A DNA stretch of 64,000 nt from Kazachstania africana CBS 2517. Lineage: Eukaryota > Ascomycota > Saccharomycetes > Saccharomycetales > Saccharomycetaceae. This document shows, piece by piece, positions 18,390 through 27,242 of this stretch. The notes under the pieces are model-generated. The model ran no database searches, had not been told where the DNA came from, and saw only the letters and a program-made list of their open reading frames with translations. The stretch covers positions 248,001 to 312,000 of the forward strand of contig NC_018950.1 of the NCBI RefSeq assembly GCF_000304475.1, given 5' to 3'. Both the position numbers and the translations under genes were made by a program. Within the stretch, counting starts at the first letter, position 1. Each line of letters opens with the position of its first letter.

Positions 18390-18413
18390 CATCCTCTAAT
18401 CTTCCTTCACGTC
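18390..18413 (-). repeat. Right arm of a long-spaced inverted repeat
   Basis: Partner of 17959-17982. The core on the plus strand is CATCCTCTAATCTTCCTT. It is followed by a short duplication, CTTCACGTCAA then CTTCACGTCAA-type sequence at about 18,405-18,426. Confidence 0.75.
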
Positions 18414-18502
18414 AACTTCACGTCAAAAAATGGTGAAGTGAGTTATAGTTAAATGGTGTAATAACATGATGGTATCTTTATAACAAAAATTTGAAGAACT
18501 CA

Positions 18503-18601
18503 TCCTTGTTAGCTCAGTTGGTAGAGCGTTCGGCTTTTAAGCAAATTTACGCTTAAGCAAGGATAACCGAAATGTCAGGGGTTCGAGCCCCCTATGAGGA
18601 G
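18503..18601 (+). tRNA. tRNA-Lys (TTT anticodon), intron-containing
   Basis: A 99-base gene: acceptor TCCTTGT/ATGAGGA, D-arm GCTCAGTTGGTAGAGC, anticodon TTT in GGCTTTTAA, an intron of about 26 bases, then the 3' half from ACCGAAATGTC with T-loop TTCGAGC and discriminator G. A long T run follows at about 18,611. It matches the S. cerevisiae tRNA-Lys(UUU) plan, which also carries an intron. Confidence 0.97.
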
Positions 18602-18812
18602 TTCTTCATATTTTTTTTTTGCCAAAATTTCACATTTTTTTTCAAATGGGCCAGTTTTTGGCTCGAATTCAGATTGCTAAGGAAGGATCTTCACCACATC
18701 GAAGATTATAAGTTTCTTTGACAACTTCGAGTATAAGTTTTGAATGTGGTGTGGTAAGTCACCTTGATCTCTATATATAACAAATACAATTCTATAAGTT
18801 TCAAGCAACAGT

Positions 18813-19268
18813 ATGACTAGTAGTCTAGATTTTGATGTTCAAGAACCGTTAACTTCAAATGCCACTCCATTGACGAGTTCAACTCTAACAATTAGAATTA
18901 TAAAATCATTTCCATATAGAAATGTTAAATCAATCGTTTTATCCAATTATGATTTAAAGGAAAAGACTGGACATGATTTATTTAATGATGTCTTGAAGAA
19001 AATTAATAATGAAGGTGCGTATAGGCCATATCGTAACGTCAATTATGATACTATGAAAATTTACACACATGCTCATGGATCTAAGACAGTAAATTTGGTT
19101 ATCAATTTTACTCATGACAATCCTGAGGATAATTGGGTTTTGGATACTAAGGATCCAAATGGTAAAAAATTGTGTCAATATGACATTGAAAATGAAACGG
19201 AAATCTCCTTATTCAACCTTGAAGATTACTTGGAATTCAAGGCTAATCCCGTAGAAAAATGGCTTTAA
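18813..19268 (+). CDS. AIM29: UPF0538 family protein, AIM29-like
   Basis: A 151-residue small soluble protein of the UPF0538 family (yeast Aim29, human C2orf76), of unknown biochemical function. Recognised by family blocks LTIRIIKSFPYRNVKSIVL near the N-terminus, KIYTHAHGSKTVNLVINFTHD in the middle (His-Ala-His core), and the WVLD...KKLCQYDIENETEISLFNLEDYLEFKANPVEKW C-terminal part. It lacks a signal peptide or membrane segment, so it is probably cytosolic. In S. cerevisiae AIM29 is YKR074W, beside YKR075C. Here it is beside LPL1 and close to the single YOR062C/YKR075C-like gene, which joins the two duplicated regions into one order. Confidence 0.88.
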   Translation: MTSSLDFDVQEPLTSNATPLTSSTLTIRIIKSFPYRNVKSIVLSNYDLKEKTGHDLFNDVLKKINNEGAYRPYRNVNYDTMKIYTHAHGSKTVNLVINFTHDNPEDNWVLDTKDPNGKKLCQYDIENETEISLFNLEDYLEFKANPVEKWL

Positions 19269-19308
19269 ATTGGATATATAAAATAAGAATTACAAATATA
19301 TAGTATAT

Positions 19309-20724
19309 TCAATAAATATTTGCATCTTCATGACTGATTAAGTAATTTGAAAGTTTTGAGACAAATTCAACAGAGGCAAGACTTGTTGGCGCCATTGTAT
19401 CGTTTATTCCTTGTCTGGCGACAATACCACCGTGTGCGTTCCTTGCCTTAACGTATATAGGTACTCTTATCCAATTTAATTTGGATAAATTATTTAATAT
19501 CGTCCTTCTATTGTTATCAAGTGGTAAAGGTTCGAATTCATGCGTCCAATTTTGATCGTCTTTGGTAATATTTGAGTATTTTGATAAGAACTCTTGGAAA
19601 ATTTGTGATTCTTCGGCAATTGATTTTGATGACCTTTTATTTTCAAGTTTTATAGTATCAGTTATATCTTCGTTATCGTTCGTGTCTTCTGTATTAATGA
19701 TTGATTCGTATGTTTCGCTTACATAGCTCCTTAGTTGTTCTGTCAATCCTATTTTCTCCCTTACCACTATAGATATCTGGCCATTTGCTATCATTTTTTG
19801 ATATTTCAAAGTAGCTAAATGACTATAAAGGGTTCCACAGATATTGAAAATTAATGCAATCGGTAATACAATAAATAAACCCAAAAAGATTAAACCGATA
19901 GTTTGAAGTACTGTTTTTAAAGTAACTTTAGATTTCTTCGACTTCCCCGGTATTAATTTAACGTTTTTATTCAATTGGTTGAGATCAACAATTCTTGGCA
20001 AAATGTTTGTATAGTCAGACCCAGGAAGATTCTGTTCAAATTTATACATCAATGTATTATTTGTACTTATGAAAGGATCATATTCTGTTATGAAGGCTGT
20101 GTAAAATGCAACCGTTCTATCATTTTTAACATTTGCAAATACCATTCGCCATCTGAATTTTGCTAATGCATCCAAGAATTCACCTTGACTCAATTCTACG
20201 AGAATACTATTTGAACGATTCATGATAAACAATTCTCTACCGCTTTTACCTATCAATGTCGATCCAAGAAACGTCAAAACTGGATCCAGAAGCCACTTAT
20301 ATTTGATCGACAATGGATTATAAAAGTGAATCCCTAAATGAGGTGTGGCCATAGTCAAAAACATGACTGGCTCAATATCTTGGAAAAATTCCCTGCATTC
20401 TGTAAACATCTTTCCGACGACAAATCTGGCGATTAATCCACCGAGGGAATAACCCACAATACTGATCTTTTTAATCTCTGATTTCGGATTTTCTTCCCTA
20501 TATTGTTTCATATATTGACAAATTTCAACAATAACTCTATATCCAATAATTTCAATACCATCAAATGTCTTAAAAACAGCATTTTGTCTGGGAGCATAAC
20601 ATATAATTTCTTCCTTCGAATCTATAAGTTTCTTAAACATTTGTTGCAAAGATCCCATATGTTTATAGCTACCCCATAGTCCATGTATAAATACAGCCAA
20701 ATGTTTCTCTTGTTTGCTAGTCAT
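19309..20724 (-). CDS. LPL1: Rog1-family lipase/phospholipase, LPL1-like
   Basis: A 471-residue putative serine esterase of the DUF676 (Rog1) family. Lpl1 of S. cerevisiae (YOR059C, about 450 residues) is a phospholipase at lipid droplets. Features seen are the oxyanion HG motif VFIHGLWGS (12-19), the nucleophile elbow G91-Y-S93-L-G95, downstream MATPHLGIH, and a candidate catalytic His in the C-terminal NAHGGIV segment. A hydrophobic hairpin (about 280-305) could insert into the droplet monolayer. Its length fits Lpl1 rather than the longer Rog1/YDL109C. The neighbouring SLD7 and CKA2 genes are in the S. cerevisiae YOR059C-YOR060C-YOR061W order and orientation. It ends 40 bases from the AIM29 stop (convergent). 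Confidence 0.9.
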   Translation of the reverse strand: MTSKQEKHLAVFIHGLWGSYKHMGSLQQMFKKLIDSKEEIICYAPRQNAVFKTFDGIEIIGYRVIVEICQYMKQYREENPKSEIKKISIVGYSLGGLIARFVVGKMFTECREFFQDIEPVMFLTMATPHLGIHFYNPLSIKYKWLLDPVLTFLGSTLIGKSGRELFIMNRSNSILVELSQGEFLDALAKFRWRMVFANVKNDRTVAFYTAFITEYDPFISTNNTLMYKFEQNLPGSDYTNILPRIVDLNQLNKNVKLIPGKSKKSKVTLKTVLQTIGLIFLGLFIVLPIALIFNICGTLYSHLATLKYQKMIANGQISIVVREKIGLTEQLRSYVSETYESIINTEDTNDNEDITDTIKLENKRSSKSIAEESQIFQEFLSKYSNITKDDQNWTHEFEPLPLDNNRRTILNNLSKLNWIRVPIYVKARNAHGGIVARQGINDTMAPTSLASVEFVSKLSNYLISHEDANIY

Positions 20725-21190
20725 AGTGTTTCAATTCTTGGCTTGCTGTAAGAACCCTCGCTTGTTTTCGAGCAGCTCTTGCTAACATATATATATGATA
20801 ACAATGTGTGTTACAACTCTTTCGCTTTTGCTCGTTGTGATCTTTCAAAAGATCGGCCGAGACGCTTGTCAGGCCAAATCCGACATCCGTGGAACTTAAC
20901 AAAATTTTAGTCTGAATCACAAAAAAGTTCTGCCAACCAAAAATGCCCCAAGCATCGACTCGGCAGCTTATTTTTGCATGGCTGCAGCGTGAGTTTGACA
21001 GTTTGTCTGTTGCATCTGGGCTGTGTGTGTCTGTACCAGTGGAAAAATTTGACTTCTATCCCTCCTCTGTCATAATGCGTCCTTGTAAAATTAAAGGCGA
21101 CATGCCTCGAGATACATCGTTGGAATGGGCCACAATGCTTATGGTCTCTCAATCAAGTAGGTAACCTCCGTGAAAGACCTCAGATCCGGT
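20725..21190. other. Intergenic region between LPL1 and SLD7
   Basis: Promoter of LPL1 (minus strand), with a TATATATATG run near 20,789, and the 3' flank of SLD7. Small frames on both strands lack family features. No gene or repeat is supported. Confidence 0.55.
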
Positions 21191-21958
21191 TCATGACCTT
21201 GTGAAAAGAGTTAATAGTGTCTCTACCGTCTCTTGTAGCCTTTCAAAAAGCAAGTTGTTATCCTCCGATGGGGGTGAAGCACCGGGAGACAATGCGATCG
21301 TCTTTAGTTCTTCTCTATGGGCAAATTCAGCCGCTTGAAATGTCATTTTGAACAATTTCTGAAACCCTATTTGAGTATTTGGTATTCCTCGAAGTCTCAA
21401 CCCACCTAGAATCAATCTAGATAGCGTTTCGTTGAATTGTAATCTTTTGTCATTGATCTGTACGCTCTTCTGCACTTTATTGCTTGCTTCAATTTTCCTT
21501 CTATGGGACTGTTCAATAATGTCATCAAAGTTAACCGTATTTTGCTGCTTGACAATATTCGAGATGCGTGCATCAATCATCATTTTCCTCCTTGTATCCA
21601 ATGCAAAGCATTTGATGGTATCAACATCTCTATAAATCACTGCAAACTCGAGTGATGGGTCTTCATTGCCATTTTTAGCAATATTAACAACAATACCTCT
21701 ATTCTCGTCCTTCAGCTTCGAAGTAAAATACCCCACCGTAGTAGAGCTCGTACTGTAACAAAGCATCTCACTTTCATCTTTCACCCATATGGGAAGCTTG
21801 GCCAAATCCACGTACTGCATGAACTTGCCCTTCATCTTCTTTGGCGCTCCACGCGTTGCTCGGTCTGCCACGTCCTTCCACAGTTGCACATCTCTTATAG
21901 TAATGCTATTGCGTCGCTCTCCCAAGTTAAAGCTGAGAATTGCAACTTTATCGAGCAT
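21191..21958 (-). CDS. SLD7: Sld7, DNA replication initiation factor
   Basis: A 255-residue partner of Sld3 that helps load Cdc45 at origins under CDK/DDK control. It is recognised by the conserved N-terminal domain (SITIRDVQLWKDV, MQYVDLAKLPIWV, CYSTSSTTVGYF) and by the C-terminal dimerisation region (VQINDKRLQFNETLSRLILGGLRLRGI ... LQETVETLLTLFTRS). Its length is close to S. cerevisiae Sld7 (about 257). Its place between LPL1 and CKA2, in the same orientation as YOR060C, confirms the call. The divergent promoter shared with CKA2 is only 213 bases. Confidence 0.95.
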   Translation of the reverse strand: MLDKVAILSFNLGERRNSITIRDVQLWKDVADRATRGAPKKMKGKFMQYVDLAKLPIWVKDESEMLCYSTSSTTVGYFTSKLKDENRGIVVNIAKNGNEDPSLEFAVIYRDVDTIKCFALDTRRKMMIDARISNIVKQQNTVNFDDIIEQSHRRKIEASNKVQKSVQINDKRLQFNETLSRLILGGLRLRGIPNTQIGFQKLFKMTFQAAEFAHREELKTIALSPGASPPSEDNNLLFERLQETVETLLTLFTRS

Positions 21959-22171
21959 TTTTTGACCAACGAATTGTAAAAGCTCTATTCATTTACAATT
22001 AGCTATGATCTTCTTCTTTTAGAATGGCTTGTTTAAAGCGAGAACGAACAAGAAAAAAAATTTCAGAGTGAAAACAATTTATTTAGAACCATTTGAAAAA
22101 GAGTCTAGAAGTGAATACTGAGAACGTACTGATATATTAGCGATAGAGAAGAACATTGCGTACAATACAGC

Positions 22172-23191
22172 ATGCCGCTTCCTCCATCCACATTGAACCA
22201 GAAATCAACTCGTGTTTATTCGATTGCGAAAGTTTATACCGATGCATGCGAAAAGAGACCACAAGAATACTGGGATTACGAACAAGGTGTAACCATCGAA
22301 TGGGGAAAAATTCAGAATTATGAAATAGTGAATAAGATTGGTCGTGGTAAATATTCCGAAGTGTTTAGTGGTAAATGTGTTAATAATGATAAATCATGTG
22401 TTATTAAGGTGTTAAAACCTGTTAAAATGAAAAAAATTTATCGTGAATTAAAAATTTTGACAAATTTAACGGGTGGTCCAAATATCGTTGAATTATATGA
22501 CATTGTTCAAGATCGTGATTCGAAGATTCCTGCTTTGATCTTTGAAGAAGTTAGAAATGTTGATTTTAGATCTTTATATCCAACCTTTAAATTACATGAT
22601 ATTCAATATTATTTCACACAGTTACTAATAGCATTAGATTATTGTCATTCCATGGGCATCATGCATAGGGATGTTAAACCACAAAATGTTATGATTGATC
22701 CTTATGAACGTAAGTTGAGATTAATTGATTGGGGTCTTGCCGAATTTTATCATCCTGGCGTCGATTACAATGTTCGTGTAGCATCACGTTACCATAAGGG
22801 GCCTGAGTTATTAGTCAATTTAAATCAATACGATTATTCCCTTGATCTTTGGTCTGTAGGCTGTATGTTAGCAGCCATTGTATTTAAGAGAGAACCATTT
22901 TTCAAGGGCTCAACAAATCCTGACCAATTGGTTAAAATTGCCGCTGTCCTGGGCACTAAAGAATTACTGGCATATTTGGATAAATATGGATTGAAATTGC
23001 CTTCAGAGTATGATAATATAATGAGGGATTTTACTAGAAAACCATGGGAACATTTCATTACACCTGAAACCAAATTAGCTATACCGGAGATGGTTAATTT
23101 GATTGATAATTTACTGAGATACGACCATCAAGAGAGATTAACAGCAAAGGAAACTATGAACCATGTCTTTTTCAAAACGAAGTACGATTGA
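22172..23191 (+). CDS. CKA2: Casein kinase 2 catalytic subunit alpha'
   Basis: A 339-residue Ser/Thr kinase of the CK2 holoenzyme (with Cka1, Ckb1 and Ckb2), constitutively active in nucleus and cytoplasm. The glycine loop is [11 protein letters not shown] (57-67), the ATP-binding Lys is in [13 protein letters not shown] (Lys79 plus the basic cluster typical of CK2), the catalytic loop is H165-R-D-V-K-P-Q-N, and the CK2-specific DWG (186-188) replaces DFG. The basic stretch [11 protein letters not shown] gives acidic substrate preference. The N-terminus ([24 protein letters not shown]) is the CK2 activation-holding segment. Length is equal to S. cerevisiae Cka2 (339), and synteny with YOR061W supports CKA2 rather than CKA1. 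Confidence 0.97.
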   Translation: MPLPPSTLNQKSTRVYSIAKVYTDACEKRPQEYWDYEQGVTIEWGKIQNYEIVNKIGRGKYSEVFSGKCVNNDKSCVIKVLKPVKMKKIYRELKILTNLTGGPNIVELYDIVQDRDSKIPALIFEEVRNVDFRSLYPTFKLHDIQYYFTQLLIALDYCHSMGIMHRDVKPQNVMIDPYERKLRLIDWGLAEFYHPGVDYNVRVASRYHKGPELLVNLNQYDYSLDLWSVGCMLAAIVFKREPFFKGSTNPDQLVKIAAVLGTKELLAYLDKYGLKLPSEYDNIMRDFTRKPWEHFITPETKLAIPEMVNLIDNLLRYDHQERLTAKETMNHVFFKTKYD

Positions 23192-23385
23192 AAAAGCGAT
23201 AATATATCTATCTAGTATGTATAATAAATAATATCTTTCTCTTTTTTTTTCATGAAATACAGTATTCGTTATTTGATGTACTAAATTACAAAAGCGATCT
23301 ATATATTATAATGTACGTACAATGCTAGAAATTATTATTCATTAGTCATTAAAGTATTTTTTTTTTTTTTGTTTTTGTTTTTGTT

Positions 23386-24150
23386 TTATTTCAAGAGTAC
23401 GTAATTGTTACCATTTCTTAATTTATTAATTTCATCATCAGTAAGAATATGAGCAGATTTATCTTGATTTGAGGAAGAATGCCTTTGATGGCGGTGCCTA
23501 TGATGTCTATGTTTCCTATCATTAATTTTTATACTTGACTCGATGAATTCGCCATATAGATTAATGTCTCTTCTGTCGACTCTATCATTAAATTTTAAAC
23601 ATTTTTTAATCTTTGGTGGTGATGTATTACTATTACTATTATCGAATATTGAAGAAGTACTAGAATCTACCGATGAAGAGTAATTGAAATCTGATTCATC
23701 AGTATCCATGAAAGGCACATCCTGTTTTGCAGTTGATTGTTTATAATTATATTGAATATCGTAAAGAGGACATGAAATTTCATCGTGACAAATTAGATCT
23801 GGACCATATAATACGGTAACATCAGTTTCCTTTTTCCAATTAATTTCTAATGGATCTAATTTTAGATCATCTAAATGAAATAACTTTGAAGACCAACGCC
23901 TCCAAAGTATATGATGCAACCTTTCAATATAAATCATGTAGTCAGAATCATCTTCTATTGAACAACTTGGTAAACGTAATAATTTATGTTTTCTCATCTT
24001 CAATAAAAGGGACCAACTTAAAGGTAGCTCCATCGAATCTTCATTAAAACTATAGTGGAAGTAATCTAGTGAAGTTTTCTTATAATTTGTTACGTTATCC
24101 AAAAGCATCATGTTCTGTTGAGATATGATACTATCATCCAAACTAGTCAT
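23386..24150 (-). CDS. YOR062C/YKR075C-like protein with Reg1-type DUF1752 motif
   Basis: A 254-residue protein similar to the S. cerevisiae duplicates YOR062C and YKR075C, which resemble the N-terminal part of Reg1, a regulator of Glc7 in glucose repression. It shows PLSWSLLLKMRKHKLLRLPSC, the DUF1752 core YIERLHHILWRRWSS, a Ser/Asn-rich middle, a Glc7-docking-like KKCLKFNDRVDRRDINLYG block, and a His/Arg-rich tail (RKHRHHRHRHQRHS). A direct function is not known; a role linked to glucose signalling is inferred from Reg1 similarity and from the G-rich Mig1-like tracts in its long upstream region. Synteny beside CKA2 matches YOR062C. Only one copy is seen here, and it also sits near AIM29 as YKR075C does. 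Confidence 0.82.
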   Translation of the reverse strand: MTSLDDSIISQQNMMLLDNVTNYKKTSLDYFHYSFNEDSMELPLSWSLLLKMRKHKLLRLPSCSIEDDSDYMIYIERLHHILWRRWSSKLFHLDDLKLDPLEINWKKETDVTVLYGPDLICHDEISCPLYDIQYNYKQSTAKQDVPFMDTDESDFNYSSSVDSSTSSIFDNSNSNTSPPKIKKCLKFNDRVDRRDINLYGEFIESSIKINDRKHRHHRHRHQRHSSSNQDKSAHILTDDEINKLRNGNNYVLLK

Positions 24151-26027
24151 TATATTAATATGCTGTGGAGAAAGTGTGATGTATATATGTGTGTTTACGT
24201 ATGATGAAAGTAGTCAAAAAGTGTTAAGAAAGAAATAGGAAAAATAGAAGGATGTGTTATTATTTTATATGGGTGTGCTCGAGAGTGACCGAATGAGTCT
24301 TTCATTACTTTTTTGTCACCAGTCTATAGTACGTTTTCTCTCGAGCATTTAAGTTTCTTCTTTGGGGGGGGAACGCCCGAGGAGGAGGAGGTCTGCTGTC
24401 TGACAATTTGCCCGAGAAAGTAAGTGAGAGAAGGAAAGCCGAATTTGGATTTTCACAGGAAAAAAAAACTGGGTTTTGGATGCGGGGGATTCTGTGGCGC
24501 CGGTCGACAACTGTATTGTTTGTTTGTTTACTTGTTTGTTGGTGGCTCCTTTAAGTTTCTTTTGAGGCCTACGTGATCGTAGGAGGGGTTTTTCCGAGGG
24601 AAAGGAATCTCCTGTTACTTCTCTTGGGGTATGTGAGTACAATAAGTATTTCTTGTTTTCTTTTTTTGTACGGGGAACATAGTTCCGCTATGGTGGTACC
24701 GTACGAGACTGGGGCATACATTCATCTCCTTCGTATTCTCAGACCGGAAAAACTTTTTTGTTGGAGCATAAAAAAGAAAGAAACTGAAAAAGAAAATAGG
24801 CTGCGGGGTGCGATGTTTTCTCGGTGCGGGCATGTATGAGAAAGGCAACCTTGCAGACCTCACTTTTGGGCACCATTTTTGCTGGGGGGTGGGGGAAAGA
24901 AATCGAGAGAAAAAAAAGCGGCAATGAAAAACGAAACGAAAAAATATTGCGGCGGGGGGGGCAACTATGCATCGAGAAAGAATGAATAGGGCGATATCGC
25001 TGTATCCGTATTATTGAGTGTATGGGTGCACAGCAGCAACTGGTTCTATTTTTCTCTTACAGTTTCTCTTTCATTTCGCTAGCGCCGTCGCGCCAGTATT
25101 CTTCCGTTGAGGAAATAAATCAATCTTCTTCTCTCTCTCTGCAAAATTCCATTTGAAGGGTCTCTCTGTCTCTTTCTCCACCGGAAATTTGCCATCCGAA
25201 GAAGTGAAGCGCAATGAATAAAGTAATTTAGGGGATCCCTGACTTGTAAACCGTCTGATTGTTAGAAATATATAGTACCGGAATCCATTTCTTCAGTAAT
25301 TCCCCTATTAGTTTCATTTTTTCTTCATTTGTCATTCTTATTACTATTATTACCATCCTAAACGGACATTAAAAAGTTGCGAGATGACCGTTTCCGGATC
25401 GATGTCGAGACTCTTTAAATAATGTCGTTTGAACATCGGAGTTTTGTAAAACGCAATATTGAGTCGGCGGTAGTATGTATCTAAGTTAATAGGCAGTGAA
25501 GTGAATTGTTGACTGTTGCCATCGTTGAAAAGAAATATTTTGATGATATTACGAAAGTAGAAGACATATTTTAGCTCTTGATTGTTATAGACAAAGTTAT
25601 AGATGATCATTGATATTCTAAAACATGTTTAGCCTACATAATAGCATCAAAGATATGAATTTTTAATTGAGACAAATGTATATTTCAAGAAAGTTTTTAT
25701 CACCAATAATGTTGCATTTCGTAGAGTAAGCAGTTGTAAGACGTGTGGCATTTAAGAATTTCGGCATTTCTGGACTTGTGGCATTCAACTTAACTATTTG
25801 CCACAGCGAAGCAGCGAACAGCCGCACTAAAGGGAAGATGCTTGGATCACGTGCTTTACTTCCGGGTAACAAAGAATAGTGCGTAATTTACCCTCCCTCT
25901 GTTTTCTTGATTTTTTCCCTCCCATCAGATACTGCATTTTTTATAAAACAAACCGTTCTACAAATTATGTAATTTACAATCAATCATTTCTTATTCATAA
26001 CACATCGTGGGTTTAAATATATCAATC
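24151..26027. other. Long G-tract-rich intergenic region between the YOR062C-like gene and SUA7
   Basis: A 1.88-kb divergent region. The first kilobase carries unusual G runs on the plus strand: G8 at 24364-24371 and 24954-24961, GCGGGGG at 24482-24488, GCGGGG at 24803-24808, and G6TG5 at 24884-24895. Several match the Mig1 core SYGGGG. A CGGAAAA (Rgt1-like CGGANNA) lies at about 24,747 and a reverse copy at about 24,583. The SUA7-proximal half is AT-rich with a Cbf1-type E-box and a Reb1 site. RPL3, which follows YOR062C in S. cerevisiae, is absent. An 86-codon frame at 25,350-25,610 minus is not supported. Confidence 0.6.
25847..25869. promoter_or_regulatory. E-box (TCACGTG) and Reb1-type site (CCGGGTAA) upstream of SUA7
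   Basis: TCACGTG at 25847-25853 (Cbf1 core) and CCGGGTAA at 25862-25869 (matches the Reb1 site TTACCCG on the other strand) lie 160-180 bases upstream of the SUA7 start. Such general regulatory factor sites are common at housekeeping promoters. Confidence 0.5.
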
Positions 26028-27095
26028 ATGTCAGTCTCATCCATAAGAAATCCTAATGAAATGAGAAAAGGTCCAAACTTAAATATAGTATTGACCTGTC
26101 CAGAATGTAGAGTTTACCCACCAAAAATTGTGGAAAGATTTAGTGAAGGTGATGTTGTTTGTGCACTTTGTGGTTTAGTATTATCTGATAAATTGGTTGA
26201 TACGAGATCTGAATGGCGTACTTTCTCTAATGATGATCAGAACGGTGACGATCCATCTCGTGTTGGTGAAGCTTCAAATCCTTTATTAGATGGTAATAAT
26301 CTGTCTACTAGAATTGGTCAAGGTGAAGGTACCGATATGAGATTCACAAAAGAATTAAATAGAGCACAGGGGAAAAATGTTGTGGATAAAAAAGATAATG
26401 AAGTTCAAGCAGCTTTTGCAAAGATTACTATGCTTTGTGATGCTGCTGAATTACCTAAGATTGTTAAAGATTGTGCCAAAGAAGCTTATAAATTATGTCA
26501 CGATGAAAAATCTTTAAAGGGGAAATCGACTGAAAGTATTATGGCAGCATCGATCTTGATTGGTTGTCGTCGTGCTCAAGTGGCAAGAACTTTTAAAGAA
26601 ATTCAATCAATCATTCACGTAAAGACGAAAGAATTTGGTAAGACTCTTGGTATAATGAAAGGTATCCTAAGAGAAAAGAGTTCAGATGGATTTATTAAGA
26701 TTAATACCGATAATATGAGCGGTGCTCAAAACTTAACTTATATTCCAAGATTTTGTTCTCATCTTGGTTTACCAATGCAAGTCACTACAGCATCAGAATA
26801 TACTGCAAAGAAATGTAAAGAAATTGAAGAAATCGCTGGTAAATCTCCAATCACTATTGCTGTCGTATCGATCTACCTAAATATCTTACTTTTTAAAATA
26901 CCTGTTTCTGCAGCAAAAGTCGCTCAAATTTTACAAGTTACTGAAGGTACTATCAAATCAGGTTACAAAATTTTGTACGAGCATAGAGATATTGCCGTAG
27001 ATCCACAATTAATTGCTAATGGAACTGTTTCCATAGATAATTTACCAAAATTAGAAAAGGAAAGAAATTCAAAAACTGATAGAAAAAAGGATTAA
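26028..27095 (+). CDS. SUA7: Transcription factor IIB
   Basis: A 355-residue general RNA polymerase II initiation factor that bridges TBP and polymerase. The N-terminal zinc ribbon has C24, C27, C45 and C48 (TCPEC...VCALCG). The B-reader/B-linker block has [13 protein letters not shown]...DPSRVG. Two cyclin-like repeats follow (about 115-205 and 235-325; [15 protein letters not shown] and [17 protein letters not shown]). The start at 26028 is the first ATG in frame and gives an N-terminus like other TFIIBs; the open frame upstream of it has no ATG. SUA7(+)/SRP54(-) convergent order is the same as YPR086W/YPR088C. Confidence 0.98.
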   Translation: MSVSSIRNPNEMRKGPNLNIVLTCPECRVYPPKIVERFSEGDVVCALCGLVLSDKLVDTRSEWRTFSNDDQNGDDPSRVGEASNPLLDGNNLSTRIGQGEGTDMRFTKELNRAQGKNVVDKKDNEVQAAFAKITMLCDAAELPKIVKDCAKEAYKLCHDEKSLKGKSTESIMAASILIGCRRAQVARTFKEIQSIIHVKTKEFGKTLGIMKGILREKSSDGFIKINTDNMSGAQNLTYIPRFCSHLGLPMQVTTASEYTAKKCKEIEEIAGKSPITIAVVSIYLNILLFKIPVSAAKVAQILQVTEGTIKSGYKILYEHRDIAVDPQLIANGTVSIDNLPKLEKERNSKTDRKKD

Positions 27096-27242
27096 TTATT
27101 ACAAAACAATTTATAAATATATATTCGAAGAATAAAACGTTTTTTTTTTTAATAATGATACTTTATGAGCATTTGCCTATTTGAAAGGAAATAAATCAAA
27201 TTCTTTACATAGTAATATACATGCTTTATCTGGAAACGTTTT

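Larger units (their letters stand above)
17862..18502. other. AT-rich inter-tRNA region with inverted repeat
   Basis: The stretch lies between divergently oriented tRNA-Trp and tRNA-Lys(TTT). No gene is seen. It has two 24-base segments in inverted orientation (17959-17982 and 18390-18413), and a tandem-like pair of ACCATAATTATTGT copies near 18,250 and 18,290. The setting beside Pol III genes and the inverted repeat suggest remnants of a mobile element, possibly LTR fragments, but no full LTR boundary could be recognised. Confidence 0.5.

Noticed and set aside
25350..25610. 86-codon minus-strand frame upstream of SUA7
   Set aside because: It has an ATG and a protein-like composition, but no recognisable family and no syntenic counterpart. 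Homology search or transcript data would be needed before calling it.
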